Positions 17,719 through 26,194 of a DNA stretch of 64,000 nucleotides are shown piece after piece. The notes beneath the pieces are model-generated. The model was not told the DNA's origin. It made no database searches and worked only from the letters and a program-made list of their open reading frames with translations. The position numbers and the translations under genes were made by a program. The stretch comes from Rhodophyticola sp. CCM32 (GTDB taxonomy: Bacteria; Pseudomonadota; Alphaproteobacteria; Rhodobacterales; Rhodobacteraceae). Location of the stretch: positions 744,001 through 808,000 of the forward strand of contig NZ_CP038492.1 of assembly GCF_004751985.1 (NCBI RefSeq), written 5' to 3'. The number at the start of each line of letters is the position of its first letter. Position 1 is the first letter of the stretch.

Positions 17719-18885
17719 TCAGATTGCGATAACGCGGACGTCGATCGGGGTGTCGGTCTGAAACCGGGAGGGGATATCCACCCCGGTTTCGGTCACGATC
17801 ATGGTGTTGATGGTGCGGTATCCGTCACGGCCCGGGCGGTAGATGCCGGGCTCGTTGGAAAAGATCATACCGGGGCAGATCTGTGTCTGATCGCCGGGGG
17901 CAAGCCAGGGGGCTTCATGGCCTTCCAGCCCCATGCCATGGCCGATCCGGTGGCGGATCGCATCGCCAAGACCGGCGGCGCGCAGTCGGTCAAGCGCGGC
18001 ATCATTGACTGCGGTGCAGGTCTGATGCGCGGCGCAGGCGGCGATGGCGGCGTCATTGCAATCGGCCATCGCCTGCATGATCCGGCGCTGTTCGGGGCTG
18101 ATCTCTCCCACAACAAGGGTCACGCCGCTTTCCGCGTGATAACCGCCAAGGCTGGCCCCGATCCCGGCAATCAGCGTGTCGCCGGGGCGTGGCACCCGTT
18201 CCAGCACCGCGCCATGGGGCAGGGCGGCGCGCGGCCCGGAATGGACCGAGGCGGTGATGCCCATGGGTGTCCCGGCAAAAGCGTGTTTGTGGCGGTCCAT
18301 CAGCGCGCCACGCGCATGAGACATCGCGGCGGCCATCAGATCGGCCTCGGTCCCGCCCTGCGAGATGATGTCGCCCGCGACGGTGTGCAGACGGGACAGG
18401 AACAGATCGGCAAAGCCTGCGGCTTCGACCGTCAGGGCAATCTCTTCGGGGCGCTTGAGGCTGCGTTCGCGCATCGCGTGATCCGTCAGGTCAAGCCGGT
18501 GCAGCGCGCCGCGTGCGGCCTCCAGATACACCGCATCCAGATGGTCGATGGCGATGGTCTTGCGGCCGATCTGCGCCAGCATCCACAGAACCGCCGGTGT
18601 TTCCCCCGGGAATTCCTCATAGAATCGCAGATCACCCAGCCCGGTGCCTTCCGCATTCTCGCGTTCCAGCCCGGGCAGCATCAGGATCGGGTCACCCGAG
18701 ATAGGCAGCCAGAGACCCATGGGGCGTTCATTGGCCGACAGGAACAAGCCGGTCGCATAGGCCAGATTGGGCGCGCGCAACAAAAGCAGACCGTCCAGCC
18801 CGGCGGCGGCGGCCCGTGCGCGCAGCCGGTCGCGGGCTGCGGCGAAAAACCCCGGGGTCAGCGGCTTTGGGGCCGTCCCGGTCAC
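17719..18885 (-). CDS. M24-family protein, creatinase/ectoine-hydrolase-like
   Basis: A 388-residue pita-bread-fold protein with an N-terminal creatinase domain (about 1-145) and a C-terminal M24 domain. Of the five usual metal ligands, His316 (IGHGMG) and Glu345 (SNEPGIY) are present. The first aspartate position reads Gly241 (LIAGIGA), the second Glu252 (GYHAES), and the last glutamate position reads Ile359 (GYRTIN). That pattern argues against a two-metal aminopeptidase and for a metal-independent member such as creatinase or ectoine hydrolase DoeA, which open C-N bonds in guanidino or cyclic amidine compounds. It overlaps the dehydrogenase gene by 4 bp. Confidence 0.8.
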   Translation of the reverse strand: MTGTAPKPLTPGFFAAARDRLRARAAAAGLDGLLLLRAPNLAYATGLFLSANERPMGLWLPISGDPILMLPGLERENAEGTGLGDLRFYEEFPGETPAVLWMLAQIGRKTIAIDHLDAVYLEAARGALHRLDLTDHAMRERSLKRPEEIALTVEAAGFADLFLSRLHTVAGDIISQGGTEADLMAAAMSHARGALMDRHKHAFAGTPMGITASVHSGPRAALPHGAVLERVPRPGDTLIAGIGASLGGYHAESGVTLVVGEISPEQRRIMQAMADCNDAAIAACAAHQTCTAVNDAALDRLRAAGLGDAIRHRIGHGMGLEGHEAPWLAPGDQTQICPGMIFSNEPGIYRPGRDGYRTINTMIVTETGVDIPSRFQTDTPIDVRVIAI

Positions 18886-19970
18886 AGGGTTGCGCCGCGA
18901 TAGGGGCCGAGGCCCTCCAGCGTGGTGTTCAGCCCAAGCTCCCGCCCAAGCGCCTGCATATCGGCCAGCACCAGATCATCAATCGGCACGCCGTTTTCCG
19001 ATTTGGCGGCGGTGCGGCGGGCCTCCTGCTCGCCGGGGACGAGGATTTCGTCAAAGCCCGGGCGCGGCGCGCGGCTTTTGGCCATCTGCACGAATTGGCC
19101 CATCCGCGCGGCATAATCATCGGGGTCCATGAACCATGAGATGTCGATGGCGGTGAAGCTGTGCGACACATCCAGTTTCATCGGGTCGGCATAGGGTGTC
19201 AGCCCGAAACCGCCACCCGACAACACCCCGGTCAGCGCCTCGGTCATGAAGGCCAGCCCATAGCCCTTATGCCCGCCGATCCCCAGAAGCGGACCGTTGA
19301 GCGCGGCGGCCGGATCATCCGTTTCCGCGCCCTCTGGCGTGATCGCCCAGTCCAGCGGCATCTTTTTCCCCTCGCGGATATACCAGTTCATCATCCCCTT
19401 CCCGGCGGTGGTCAGCGCGATGTCCAGCACCGTGGGAAACCCCTGATCCGAAGGCGCGGCGATGGACCAGGGGTTGGTGCCGGTCACCCCTTCACGCCCG
19501 CCCCAGGGCGCCATTTCGGGGCCTGCATTGGTATAGGCGATGCCGATGCAGCCCTGATCCAGCGCCTGACAGGCGTGAACTGCACTTGACCCGTAATGGG
19601 TGGAATTACGCATAATCACCGTGCCGATCCCGCCGTCCTTGGCCTTTTTGATCGCCAGCGCCATGGCTTTGGCGGCGGCCACGGTTCCGATCCCGTTATG
19701 GGCATCGACAAGGGCCAGAGCCGGGCCTTCCTTTATAATCGACCAGCCCGCGCGCGGGTTCACCTCGCCCTTGCTGATCCGGTCATGATAGCGCCGCAAC
19801 CGGGCGACGCCCTGGCCCTGACCGGGATGGAACCTGAGTTCGGAAAAGATCAGCGCATCGGCGAAAATGCCTGCATCCCCGGCGGTCAGGCCAAGCGCCT
19901 CGAACCCTTCGGCGACGAATTGGCGCAACGCGCTGCGGTCGATATTGGTCATCGCAATGGGCTGAGACAT
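18882..19970 (-). CDS. Malate/L-lactate/ureidoglycolate dehydrogenase-family oxidoreductase
   Basis: A 362-residue member of the Ldh_2 family of NAD(P) oxidoreductases, which lack a Rossmann fold and include malate, L-lactate, ureidoglycolate (AllD), 2,3-diketo-gulonate and delta-1-piperideine-2-carboxylate reductases. Family features are the SELRFHPGQGQG segment near residue 44, the NSTHYGSSAVHA motif with the catalytic histidine near 120, and GGHKGYGLAFMTEALTG near 230. The substrate is an alpha-hydroxy acid or cyclic imine acid. Neighbouring AllB-, PuuE- and AllA-like genes make ureidoglycolate possible but unproven. The start codon shares one base with the preceding stop (TGATG). Confidence 0.85.
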   Translation of the reverse strand: MSQPIAMTNIDRSALRQFVAEGFEALGLTAGDAGIFADALIFSELRFHPGQGQGVARLRRYHDRISKGEVNPRAGWSIIKEGPALALVDAHNGIGTVAAAKAMALAIKKAKDGGIGTVIMRNSTHYGSSAVHACQALDQGCIGIAYTNAGPEMAPWGGREGVTGTNPWSIAAPSDQGFPTVLDIALTTAGKGMMNWYIREGKKMPLDWAITPEGAETDDPAAALNGPLLGIGGHKGYGLAFMTEALTGVLSGGGFGLTPYADPMKLDVSHSFTAIDISWFMDPDDYAARMGQFVQMAKSRAPRPGFDEILVPGEQEARRTAAKSENGVPIDDLVLADMQALGRELGLNTTLEGLGPYRGATL

Positions 19971-20848
19971 CAGGCGGAGATCTCCAGCAGATCGGCGATA
20001 TTCGTGCCCGGCGCGTCAAAACAGCCAAGCTGGCCCGCGGGGGCCGTCATCACCACGGTCATGCCGGGGCCATAGCCCGCGCGCGGGCCGTCGGTCTGCC
20101 CGACAATCCCGATGCTCATCGCACCCCTGAGATAGCCGTGATTATAGCGGCTGTCGGCATCCTGGATCGCCACCAGATCGCCAAGCCGCAACGTGTCGAG
20201 CCCGTGTTTTGCAAGTTCCGCCCGGTCACTGGACTGGATATGGAGTGACCCGCCTTCGGATGTCAGGCCGGCCCCGGCGCCGACAAAATGCGGCGGGACA
20301 ATTGCACAGATGCCGATCTTCAGCACCCCGTCCTCAACCCGTTTGGGCAACAGATCGAACAGGGCAGGGGAGAGCGATTTGAACGCCACATCCGGCATGT
20401 CGGGCAGGGCCAGACCGACGCCTTCGCTTTTCACCAGAATCTGGTCATCGACGGCGATCCTGCGCCGGGTCTCCTGATCGAAATGGATGATCACCTGATC
20501 GGAAAACCGGCCCGATTTGCCGGTCACCACCCCGCGCGCGCCTTTTGCGGCCCCGCTGGTGATCATGGCCTCATTGCCGACACAGGCAAAGACATTCAGC
20601 CCCCGGTTCTTGTTGGCATCGGGATGGGCGATGCTGACCGAGGGGTGGATGCAATCGCCCGACCAGCCAAAGGCGCTGTCGCCGACGGTGACATTATAGA
20701 CGATGCCGCCGAATGTGGGCCACAGAAAGGGCGTGCCATCTGCTGTCAGACGATAGGGTTCGGCGGGCAGACCGGACAGGGCCGGGTTCGCGACCTGGCC
20801 CATGACCGAGACGGTGACGATATCGGCGGCGTTGGTTTGGATGGGCAT
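19970..20848 (-). CDS. DUF4438 protein, copy B
   Basis: A 292-residue protein that I place in the DUF4438 family, of unknown function. It shows the family-like WPTFGGIVYNVTVGD and FGWSGDCIHPSVSI blocks near residues 45-70, a glycine-rich ITSGAAKGARGVVTGK segment, and a C-terminal GDLVAIQDADSRYNHGY block. No signal peptide or membrane segment is seen. The ATG at 20848 lies 1 bp downstream of the stop of the paralogous copy A; a start 10 codons earlier would overlap that gene. The aligned blocks shared with copy A show the two arose by duplication, and they may form a hetero-oligomer or act on related ligands. Confidence 0.8.
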   Translation of the reverse strand: MPIQTNAADIVTVSVMGQVANPALSGLPAEPYRLTADGTPFLWPTFGGIVYNVTVGDSAFGWSGDCIHPSVSIAHPDANKNRGLNVFACVGNEAMITSGAAKGARGVVTGKSGRFSDQVIIHFDQETRRRIAVDDQILVKSEGVGLALPDMPDVAFKSLSPALFDLLPKRVEDGVLKIGICAIVPPHFVGAGAGLTSEGGSLHIQSSDRAELAKHGLDTLRLGDLVAIQDADSRYNHGYLRGAMSIGIVGQTDGPRAGYGPGMTVVMTAPAGQLGCFDAPGTNIADLLEISA

Positions 20849-20849
20849 G

Positions 20850-21716
20850 TCAGTCTCCAAGGTCAAGCAGGGTGGCAAGGTTTGCGGCGGGGTCGATTGT
20901 GAAGTCGATTTCCCCCGCCCGCGCTGTCATCAGCGTCAGTATCCCCGGGCCATGGCCGGTCATCACGCTGTCGCCATGGATGCACAGACAGATCGAAACG
21001 GCCCCCTTTCGGTAGGACCGGCCCCAGTGATGATCCGCGTGGCGGATGGCGATCAGATCGCCAAGGCGCATCTTGTCGATGCCCAGCTCTGCCATCAGCG
21101 TCCGGTCGCCCGACATCAGGTCCTGATCCACATATTCCGAGTTCAGTTCCGCACCCGATCCCATGATGCGGATCGGCAGTTCCATCGCGACATTCACATG
21201 CAGCCGGCCCGGCGCGACCTCGGCGATACCCATGGCGTGAAACAGGCGTGGGCTCATCTTTTTCAGGGCGATACCGGGGTAATCGGTCAGCGCCAGACCC
21301 TGGCCCAGAGCCGTCACCTGAATGCGGTCGCCCGGGGCCATCACCGCATGGGCCTCGGGCGCGAACTGCACCAGAATGCGGGCATGTTCCCCCACCACGA
21401 TGCCGCGTGCGCCTGCGGCCATCCCGCTTGTGACCAGCGCCTCATTGCCGATGCAGTTGAGGTAATGCAGCGCGTGATGCCGGCCGGAATTGGCATCATC
21501 ATCAATCGACACGCCCGGTTCCACATGGTCGCCCGCCCAGCCAAAGGCGCGGTCGCCGCAGCGCACATTATAGGTGATGCCATACATGCCCGGCAGAACC
21601 GTCGCGCGCCCGTCGGGATGGGGAATATACTGGCCCGGCCGCACCGCCGGTGTGGTGATCACGCCGGCAACGGCCATCTCGACCAGGCTGGTTTCATTGG
21701 TGGTCAGGCTTGGCAT
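20850..21716 (-). CDS. DUF4438 protein, copy A, first gene of the amide operon
   Basis: A 288-residue paralogue of the next gene, sharing the YNVRCGDRAFGWAGDHVEPGVSI-like block, the VTSGMAAGARGIVVGE segment and the GDLIAIRHADHHWGRSYRKG block. The start at 21716 is backed by an AGGAG ribosome site 11 bp upstream; the frame extends 48 codons further but that part covers the promoter region. This is the promoter-proximal gene of an eight-gene unit. The function is unknown. In this setting an auxiliary role in the catabolic pathway, such as isomerisation or hydrolysis of a small metabolite, is likely but not shown. Confidence 0.8.
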   Translation of the reverse strand: MPSLTTNETSLVEMAVAGVITTPAVRPGQYIPHPDGRATVLPGMYGITYNVRCGDRAFGWAGDHVEPGVSIDDDANSGRHHALHYLNCIGNEALVTSGMAAGARGIVVGEHARILVQFAPEAHAVMAPGDRIQVTALGQGLALTDYPGIALKKMSPRLFHAMGIAEVAPGRLHVNVAMELPIRIMGSGAELNSEYVDQDLMSGDRTLMAELGIDKMRLGDLIAIRHADHHWGRSYRKGAVSICLCIHGDSVMTGHGPGILTLMTARAGEIDFTIDPAANLATLLDLGD

Positions 21717-21802
21717 CGGGGCGTGGCTCCTTTGCTGGGTTTGGCGGCGGGCAGACAGCAATGTTTTGGTTTGACTTCCGCTGGCTTCCTTGCCATCAGT
21801 AT

Positions 21803-21814
21803 ATTGTCGACATT
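21803..21814. promoter_or_regulatory. Putative GntR-type operator between divergent catabolic operons
   Basis: ATTGTCGACATT is one mismatch from the perfect palindrome ATTGTCGACAAT and matches the site at 6386-6397. It lies 87 bp upstream of the first DUF4438 start and 118 bp upstream of the M32 carboxypeptidase start, so one bound regulator could control both directions. Confidence 0.5.
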
Positions 21815-21828
21815 GCTCTTGTCCATCT

Positions 21829-21856
21829 GGGATACACGAGCAGAATGGAGTGTCAA
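21829..21856 (-). promoter_or_regulatory. Candidate promoter of the DUF4438 operon
   Basis: On the minus strand TTGACA (21856-21851) is followed after 16 bp by TATCCC (21834-21829), a plausible -35/-10 pair. The ATTGTCGACATT palindrome starts about 15 bp beyond the -10, where a bound repressor would block transcription. The -10 is weak, so the call is tentative. Confidence 0.35.
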
Positions 21857-21931
21857 GCACCCTGCGCCCGGCAGGATGGTTTCCCCGAAAACCGCCCGGT
21901 GTGCAGATATGTGAAAGGGAAAGCGGCCAGG

Positions 21932-23458
21932 ATGAGCTATGCAGGATTGACCGACGTCATGGGCCGGGTGAATGATTTTCTGAATGCAGGGTCTGTTCTG
22001 TCCTGGGATGCACGCACGATGATGCCGAAGGCCGGGGCCGACAGCCGGTCCAGGCAATTGGCGACCCTGGCGGTGGCGGCCCGCAACCTGCTGTGTTCCG
22101 ACGAGGCCAAACGCGCGCTGGACGGGGCCGGGGCCGAGATTGCTGGCAAGCCCGAAGACAGCCCCGAGGCGCGGATTGTGGCGCAGGTGCGCGAGGCCAT
22201 CGCCTATCACGAACGGATCCCGACAGAACTCTTGCGCCGCAAGACCGAGCTTGGCTCTGCCGCCCATGAGATCTGGGCAGAGGCGCGGGAAAAGGCGGAT
22301 TTCTCGATCTTTTCCGGGGTCCTGACCACGATGGTCGATATCAACCGCGAAATGGCCCAGGCCATCGGCTATGACGACCATCCCTATGACGCGCTGATGT
22401 ACCGGTTTGAACCGGGCACCACCACGGCGGGGCTGAAGGCGTTGTTCGCCCGCCTGCGGGAGGGCATGCTGCCGCTGGTCCGGGCAATCGCAGAGGCAGA
22501 CCAGCCCCGGTCGGATTTCCTGTTTCGCGCCTATCCGGAACAGGCGCAGATGCAGTTCGCGCTGCACATGGCCCGGCGGATCGGCTATGACACCGATCGC
22601 GGGCGACTGGACACCACCGTGCATCCGTTCGAGGTGTCCTTCACCCGCGATGATGTGCGGATCACCACGCGGGTCAACAAGACCTATATGCCGATGTCTC
22701 TCTTCGGTGCCCTGCATGAGGCGGGGCATGCGATGTATGAACAGGGTGTCGATCCGGCCTATACGCGCACGCCTTTGGCCACCGATCTGATCAGCCTGTA
22801 CGCCGTGGGCGGTGTCAGTTTCGGCGCCCATGAAAGCCAGTCGCGCCTGTGGGAAAACCATGTCGGGCGCAGCCGGGCGTTCTGGGCCAACCATATGGGC
22901 GATATCCGCGCCGCCTATCCCGGCACTCTGGACGATGTGACGGAGGAGGAATTCTATCGCGCCGTCAACCGGTCAGAGCCCAGTTTCATCCGGGTCGAGG
23001 CCGATGAGCTGACCTATGATTTCCACATCATGCTGCGGACCGATCTGGAAAGCCGGCTGGTTGACGGCTCCCTTGATGTGGCCGATCTGCCCGAGGCCTG
23101 GAATGCGGCGATGAAGGAATACCTTGGGGTCGACGTGCCCGATGATGGGCAAGGCGTGTTGCAGGATGTCCACTGGTCATCCGGTCAGATCGGCACGTTC
23201 TGCAACTACACCATCGGCAATATCATGGCGGCGCAACTGTTTGATACCGCCACCGGCGAAAACCCCGGTATCCAGACCGCGCTGGACGGGGCCGATTACG
23301 CCCCGCTGCGCAACTGGCTGACCGATAAGGTGGCCCGGCATGGCCGCCGCTACAGCCGGGATGAATTGCTGGAAAAGGCCACCGGGCGCGCCCTCGACCC
23401 GGAGCCCTATATCGCCCATCTGACCCGCAAATTCTCGGATATCTACGCTTTGGTCTGA
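21932..23458 (+). CDS. M32-family metallocarboxypeptidase (Taq-type)
   Basis: A 508-residue, largely helical carboxypeptidase of family M32. The zinc motif HEAGH is seen in LHEAGHAMYEQG near residue 262, followed by the family block HESQSRLWENHVGRS near 310 with the third ligand, and the C-terminal IGTFCNYTIGN motif. These enzymes release C-terminal amino acids with broad specificity in the cytoplasm. The ATG at 21932 begins the family homology (MSYAGLTDVMGRV); the longer frame adds 74 residues of promoter DNA. It heads the plus-strand operon, divergent from the DUF4438 operon and under the same presumed operator. Confidence 0.92.
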   Translation: MSYAGLTDVMGRVNDFLNAGSVLSWDARTMMPKAGADSRSRQLATLAVAARNLLCSDEAKRALDGAGAEIAGKPEDSPEARIVAQVREAIAYHERIPTELLRRKTELGSAAHEIWAEAREKADFSIFSGVLTTMVDINREMAQAIGYDDHPYDALMYRFEPGTTTAGLKALFARLREGMLPLVRAIAEADQPRSDFLFRAYPEQAQMQFALHMARRIGYDTDRGRLDTTVHPFEVSFTRDDVRITTRVNKTYMPMSLFGALHEAGHAMYEQGVDPAYTRTPLATDLISLYAVGGVSFGAHESQSRLWENHVGRSRAFWANHMGDIRAAYPGTLDDVTEEEFYRAVNRSEPSFIRVEADELTYDFHIMLRTDLESRLVDGSLDVADLPEAWNAAMKEYLGVDVPDDGQGVLQDVHWSSGQIGTFCNYTIGNIMAAQLFDTATGENPGIQTALDGADYAPLRNWLTDKVARHGRRYSRDELLEKATGRALDPEPYIAHLTRKFSDIYALV

Positions 23459-23481
23459 GCCCGGCCCCGGAGGAGACGATC

Positions 23482-24684
23482 ATGACATCACCAAACGCCG
23501 CGCGTCTGGCCAAACGGGTCAAACTGTCTGACGGGGGGCTGATCACGCGGATGCTCGATATCTCCGAGGGGCTGGAGGATGTAATCAAGCTGGGCCGGGG
23601 CGACCCGGATCTGGACACGCCCGACCATATCATCAGGGCGGGGCAGGCGGCGCTGGCCAATGGCGCCACCCATTACACCCATCCGCTTGGCATCCTGCCC
23701 CTGCGGGAGGCGATTGCCGGGAATATCCGCGCCTATGGCGGGGCGGAGTATGCCGCCGATGAAATCATGATCACCCCCGGCGGGCAGCAGGGCATGTTCA
23801 TCATCGCCCTGTCGCTTCTGGACCCGGGGGATGAGATCATCGTGCCATGCCCGGGCTATAACCCCTATGGTCAGGCGGCCGAGATGTCGGATGCGGTGAC
23901 TGTGCCGATCCCGATGACGATGGAGACGAATTTCACCCTGACCGCCGAGATGATCGCGCCGCATATCACCGACCGGTCGAAGATCCTTGTTCTGATCAAT
24001 CCCAACAATCCGACCGGGTCCGTCACACCGCCTGACGAGGTGCGCCGGATTGCCGAGCTTGCAGTCAAACACGACCTGATCGTGATTTCCGACGAGATCT
24101 ATGCCCGCCTGACCTATGGCAACAACACGGTGCTGCCGGTGGCTTCCCTGCCGGGGATGAAGGAGCGGACGATCACGCTTTCCGGGTTTTCCAAGGCCTA
24201 TGCGATGACCGGCTGGCGGATCGGCTATCTGGCCGGTCCGCGCGATCTGATCATGCCGATGTCCGAGGTCAATCATGCCTTTGCCATCTCCACCGCGGCG
24301 GTCAGCCAGCACGCGGCCCTTGCGGCGATGACCGGCTCGCAGGACTGCGTGGAAGAGATGCGCAAGACCTATGATGGCCGCCGCCGTGCGATCTGCGAGG
24401 GGCTGGATGCGATGGGCATGGGCTATGCCGAACCGCAGGGTGCGTTCTATGTCTATGCCAATGTCGCCAGTCTGGGCCTGGGCATCACCGCAGGCGCGTT
24501 TTGCGAACGGCTTTTGGCCGAGGGCCGGGTGATGATGTATCCGGGCAGGATTTACGGTGATCACACCGATGATTTCGTGCGCATGTCGATGACCCAGCCC
24601 GTGGACCGGATCAGAACCGCGATGAAACGGATGGCAGATGTGGTGGCGCGGTTTCGTGAAGATGCCCGCGCCGTGGCCAGTTGA
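23482..24684 (+). CDS. PLP-dependent aminotransferase, class I/II (copy 2)
   Basis: A 400-residue fold-type I aminotransferase with NPNNPTG near residue 173, VISDEIYARLTYG, and the Schiff-base lysine in LSGFSKAYAMTGWRIGY near 235. It is paralogous to the gene at 15280: both share LGRGDPD, YTADEI/YAADEI-type segments, TPPxEVRRIA-like helices and FSKxYAMTGWR. The active-site regions differ in the substrate-side loops (PGYNPYGQA against SPRFTTYDTA), so they probably act on different amino donors. It follows M32 after 23 bp with a GGAGG ribosome site. Confidence 0.88.
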   Translation: MTSPNAARLAKRVKLSDGGLITRMLDISEGLEDVIKLGRGDPDLDTPDHIIRAGQAALANGATHYTHPLGILPLREAIAGNIRAYGGAEYAADEIMITPGGQQGMFIIALSLLDPGDEIIVPCPGYNPYGQAAEMSDAVTVPIPMTMETNFTLTAEMIAPHITDRSKILVLINPNNPTGSVTPPDEVRRIAELAVKHDLIVISDEIYARLTYGNNTVLPVASLPGMKERTITLSGFSKAYAMTGWRIGYLAGPRDLIMPMSEVNHAFAISTAAVSQHAALAAMTGSQDCVEEMRKTYDGRRRAICEGLDAMGMGYAEPQGAFYVYANVASLGLGITAGAFCERLLAEGRVMMYPGRIYGDHTDDFVRMSMTQPVDRIRTAMKRMADVVARFREDARAVAS

Positions 24685-24707
24685 AACAGCAGGACAGGAC
24701 CAGCAGG

Positions 24708-25199
24708 ATGACCGTCAAATCCGACAACCCCAATATCAGAAGCATCAAGCATATGGCCTTTGCGGTCAGCGATGCGGAAAAAGCGCTCAAGGCCTATGCG
24801 CAGTTCCTGCATGTGCCCGCCGAGACCGGGATCACCCATTTTCCGAAATCCGGCAACAAGGTCGCGTTGTTCTATCTGGGCGGGATCGAATATCAGCTTT
24901 GCCAGTCCACTGATCCCGACGGGCGGTTTGCGACCTGGATCAGGGAGCGCGGCGCCGAGGGCCTGCATCATATCTGCTACGAGGTCGATAATATCGACGA
25001 TGCCCTGGCCCATGCCAAAAGCCAGGGCGCCGAATTGCGCATCTGTCAGGCTTGCGGCGTCTATGGCAGCCATGCCCATCCCGAAGGCTGGGTGGCGTTT
25101 CTGGACAATGACGCGGGCGGGATCGAGATTGAATTCATGCAGGTCTACACGCCCGAACAGCTTGCGGCCTATGAGAAATCGGGGGCCGAGGCGGTATGA
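24708..25199 (+). CDS. VOC-fold (glyoxalase/methylmalonyl-CoA epimerase-like) protein
   Basis: A 163-residue vicinal-oxygen-chelate protein made of two beta-alpha-beta-beta-beta modules. Candidate metal ligands are the histidine in IKHMAFAVSD near residue 15, the His-His pair in GLHHICYEVDN near 88 and the glutamate in GGIEIEFMQV near 144. Length and motif spacing are like methylmalonyl-CoA epimerases and related isomerases, but no mutase or carboxylase genes are near. It could epimerise or cleave an intermediate of the pathway. Its stop overlaps the start of the deacylase gene by 4 bp. Confidence 0.75.
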   Translation: MTVKSDNPNIRSIKHMAFAVSDAEKALKAYAQFLHVPAETGITHFPKSGNKVALFYLGGIEYQLCQSTDPDGRFATWIRERGAEGLHHICYEVDNIDDALAHAKSQGAELRICQACGVYGSHAHPEGWVAFLDNDAGGIEIEFMQVYTPEQLAAYEKSGAEAV

Positions 25200-26194
25200 G
25201 CACATATGCAGAGGAAAGCCTGAGCGTCGGCACCGCCACGGCGCGCCCGGGGGAAATGGTCCGCGGCGCAATCCCGGCGGGGGATCTGGCCGGGGGGGTG
25301 AAGGTCGAGATCCCGGTTCTGGTGATCAATGGCGCGGGCGCGGGCCCGACCTTCTGGGTCAATGCGGCGATCCATGGGGATGAACCCGAAGGGCCGCTGG
25401 CCTGCATGATGGCCAGCAGGCAGATCGACCCGGCCAGGCTGCGCGGGGCGGTTGTGATGGTGCCTTGCGTCAACCCGCTGGCCTTTTCGGCGGCGGAACG
25501 GGGCAACCCGCTTGATACGTTCACCTATGACATGAACCGGATTTATCCCGGCAAGCCCGACGGCTATTTCTCGGACCGGGTGGCCGATGCCCATTGGCAG
25601 GCAATGAAAGACGTGGCGGATCTGGAAATCTCGATCCATTCCGGCGGGGCGCATTCCTTCCTCGACAAGGCGATCTTTGTGGATGAACGGCCCGAAAGTG
25701 TCGAACTGGCGAAAGCCATGGGCGCGGGCTGGGGCTGCATCATGTCGAATTTCACCAAAACCGGCAGCCCGATGGCGGCGATGAACACCGCCGGCAAGGT
25801 GGGGATCACCGTGGAACTTGGCGGGCGGTCCCATACCTCGCCCGAGCGGTTTCGTTATGTGGGGACGGAACTGGCCAAATCCATTCTGAACATCTGTTAC
25901 CATTACGACATGCTGGATGGGCAGGCGAGTTATCCCGACCCCTGCACCAAGGGCAGCCAGGAGGCGCTTCTGGCGCCTGCCTCGGGCATCTTCCTGCCCG
26001 AAGAGGGCGTGGATTTCCTGACCATGATGAAGAAGGGCGACAGGATTGCCACGATCGTCAATATCTTCGGTGATCCGGTGGGGGAATTGCATGCCCCCGC
26101 CGATGGGATGTTCTTTGGCCTGCGCGCGCTGCCCAATGTGAACCGGGGTGACTGGTGCTGTTTCTTCAACAAGGTGGAGGGGCCGCGTGACTGA
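25196..26194 (+). CDS. AstE/AspA-family deacylase, DoeB-like
   Basis: A 332-residue member of the succinylglutamate desuccinylase/aspartoacylase family, a zinc-dependent M14-like amidase. The ligand motif HGDEPEG is near residue 61, MNRIYPG near 115, the third ligand in ISIHSGG near 145 and the catalytic glutamate in ITVELGG near 205. A C-terminal barrel-like domain follows (ASGIFLPEEG to VNRGDW). Relatives include N-acetyl-diaminobutyrate deacetylase DoeB of ectoine breakdown. Together with the M24 creatinase-like protein and aminotransferases this recalls the hydrolase-deacylase-transaminase order of ectoine degradation, although the substrate here may differ. Confidence 0.85.
   Translation: MSTYAEESLSVGTATARPGEMVRGAIPAGDLAGGVKVEIPVLVINGAGAGPTFWVNAAIHGDEPEGPLACMMASRQIDPARLRGAVVMVPCVNPLAFSAAERGNPLDTFTYDMNRIYPGKPDGYFSDRVADAHWQAMKDVADLEISIHSGGAHSFLDKAIFVDERPESVELAKAMGAGWGCIMSNFTKTGSPMAAMNTAGKVGITVELGGRSHTSPERFRYVGTELAKSILNICYHYDMLDGQASYPDPCTKGSQEALLAPASGIFLPEEGVDFLTMMKKGDRIATIVNIFGDPVGELHAPADGMFFGLRALPNVNRGDWCCFFNKVEGPRD

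Noticed and set aside
16063..18903. A 946-codon plus-strand open frame
   Set aside because: It lies opposite three well-supported minus-strand enzymes with clear motifs. Long antisense frames arise from GC-rich third positions here, and its composition (His, Gln, Arg and Gly-rich) is not protein-like.
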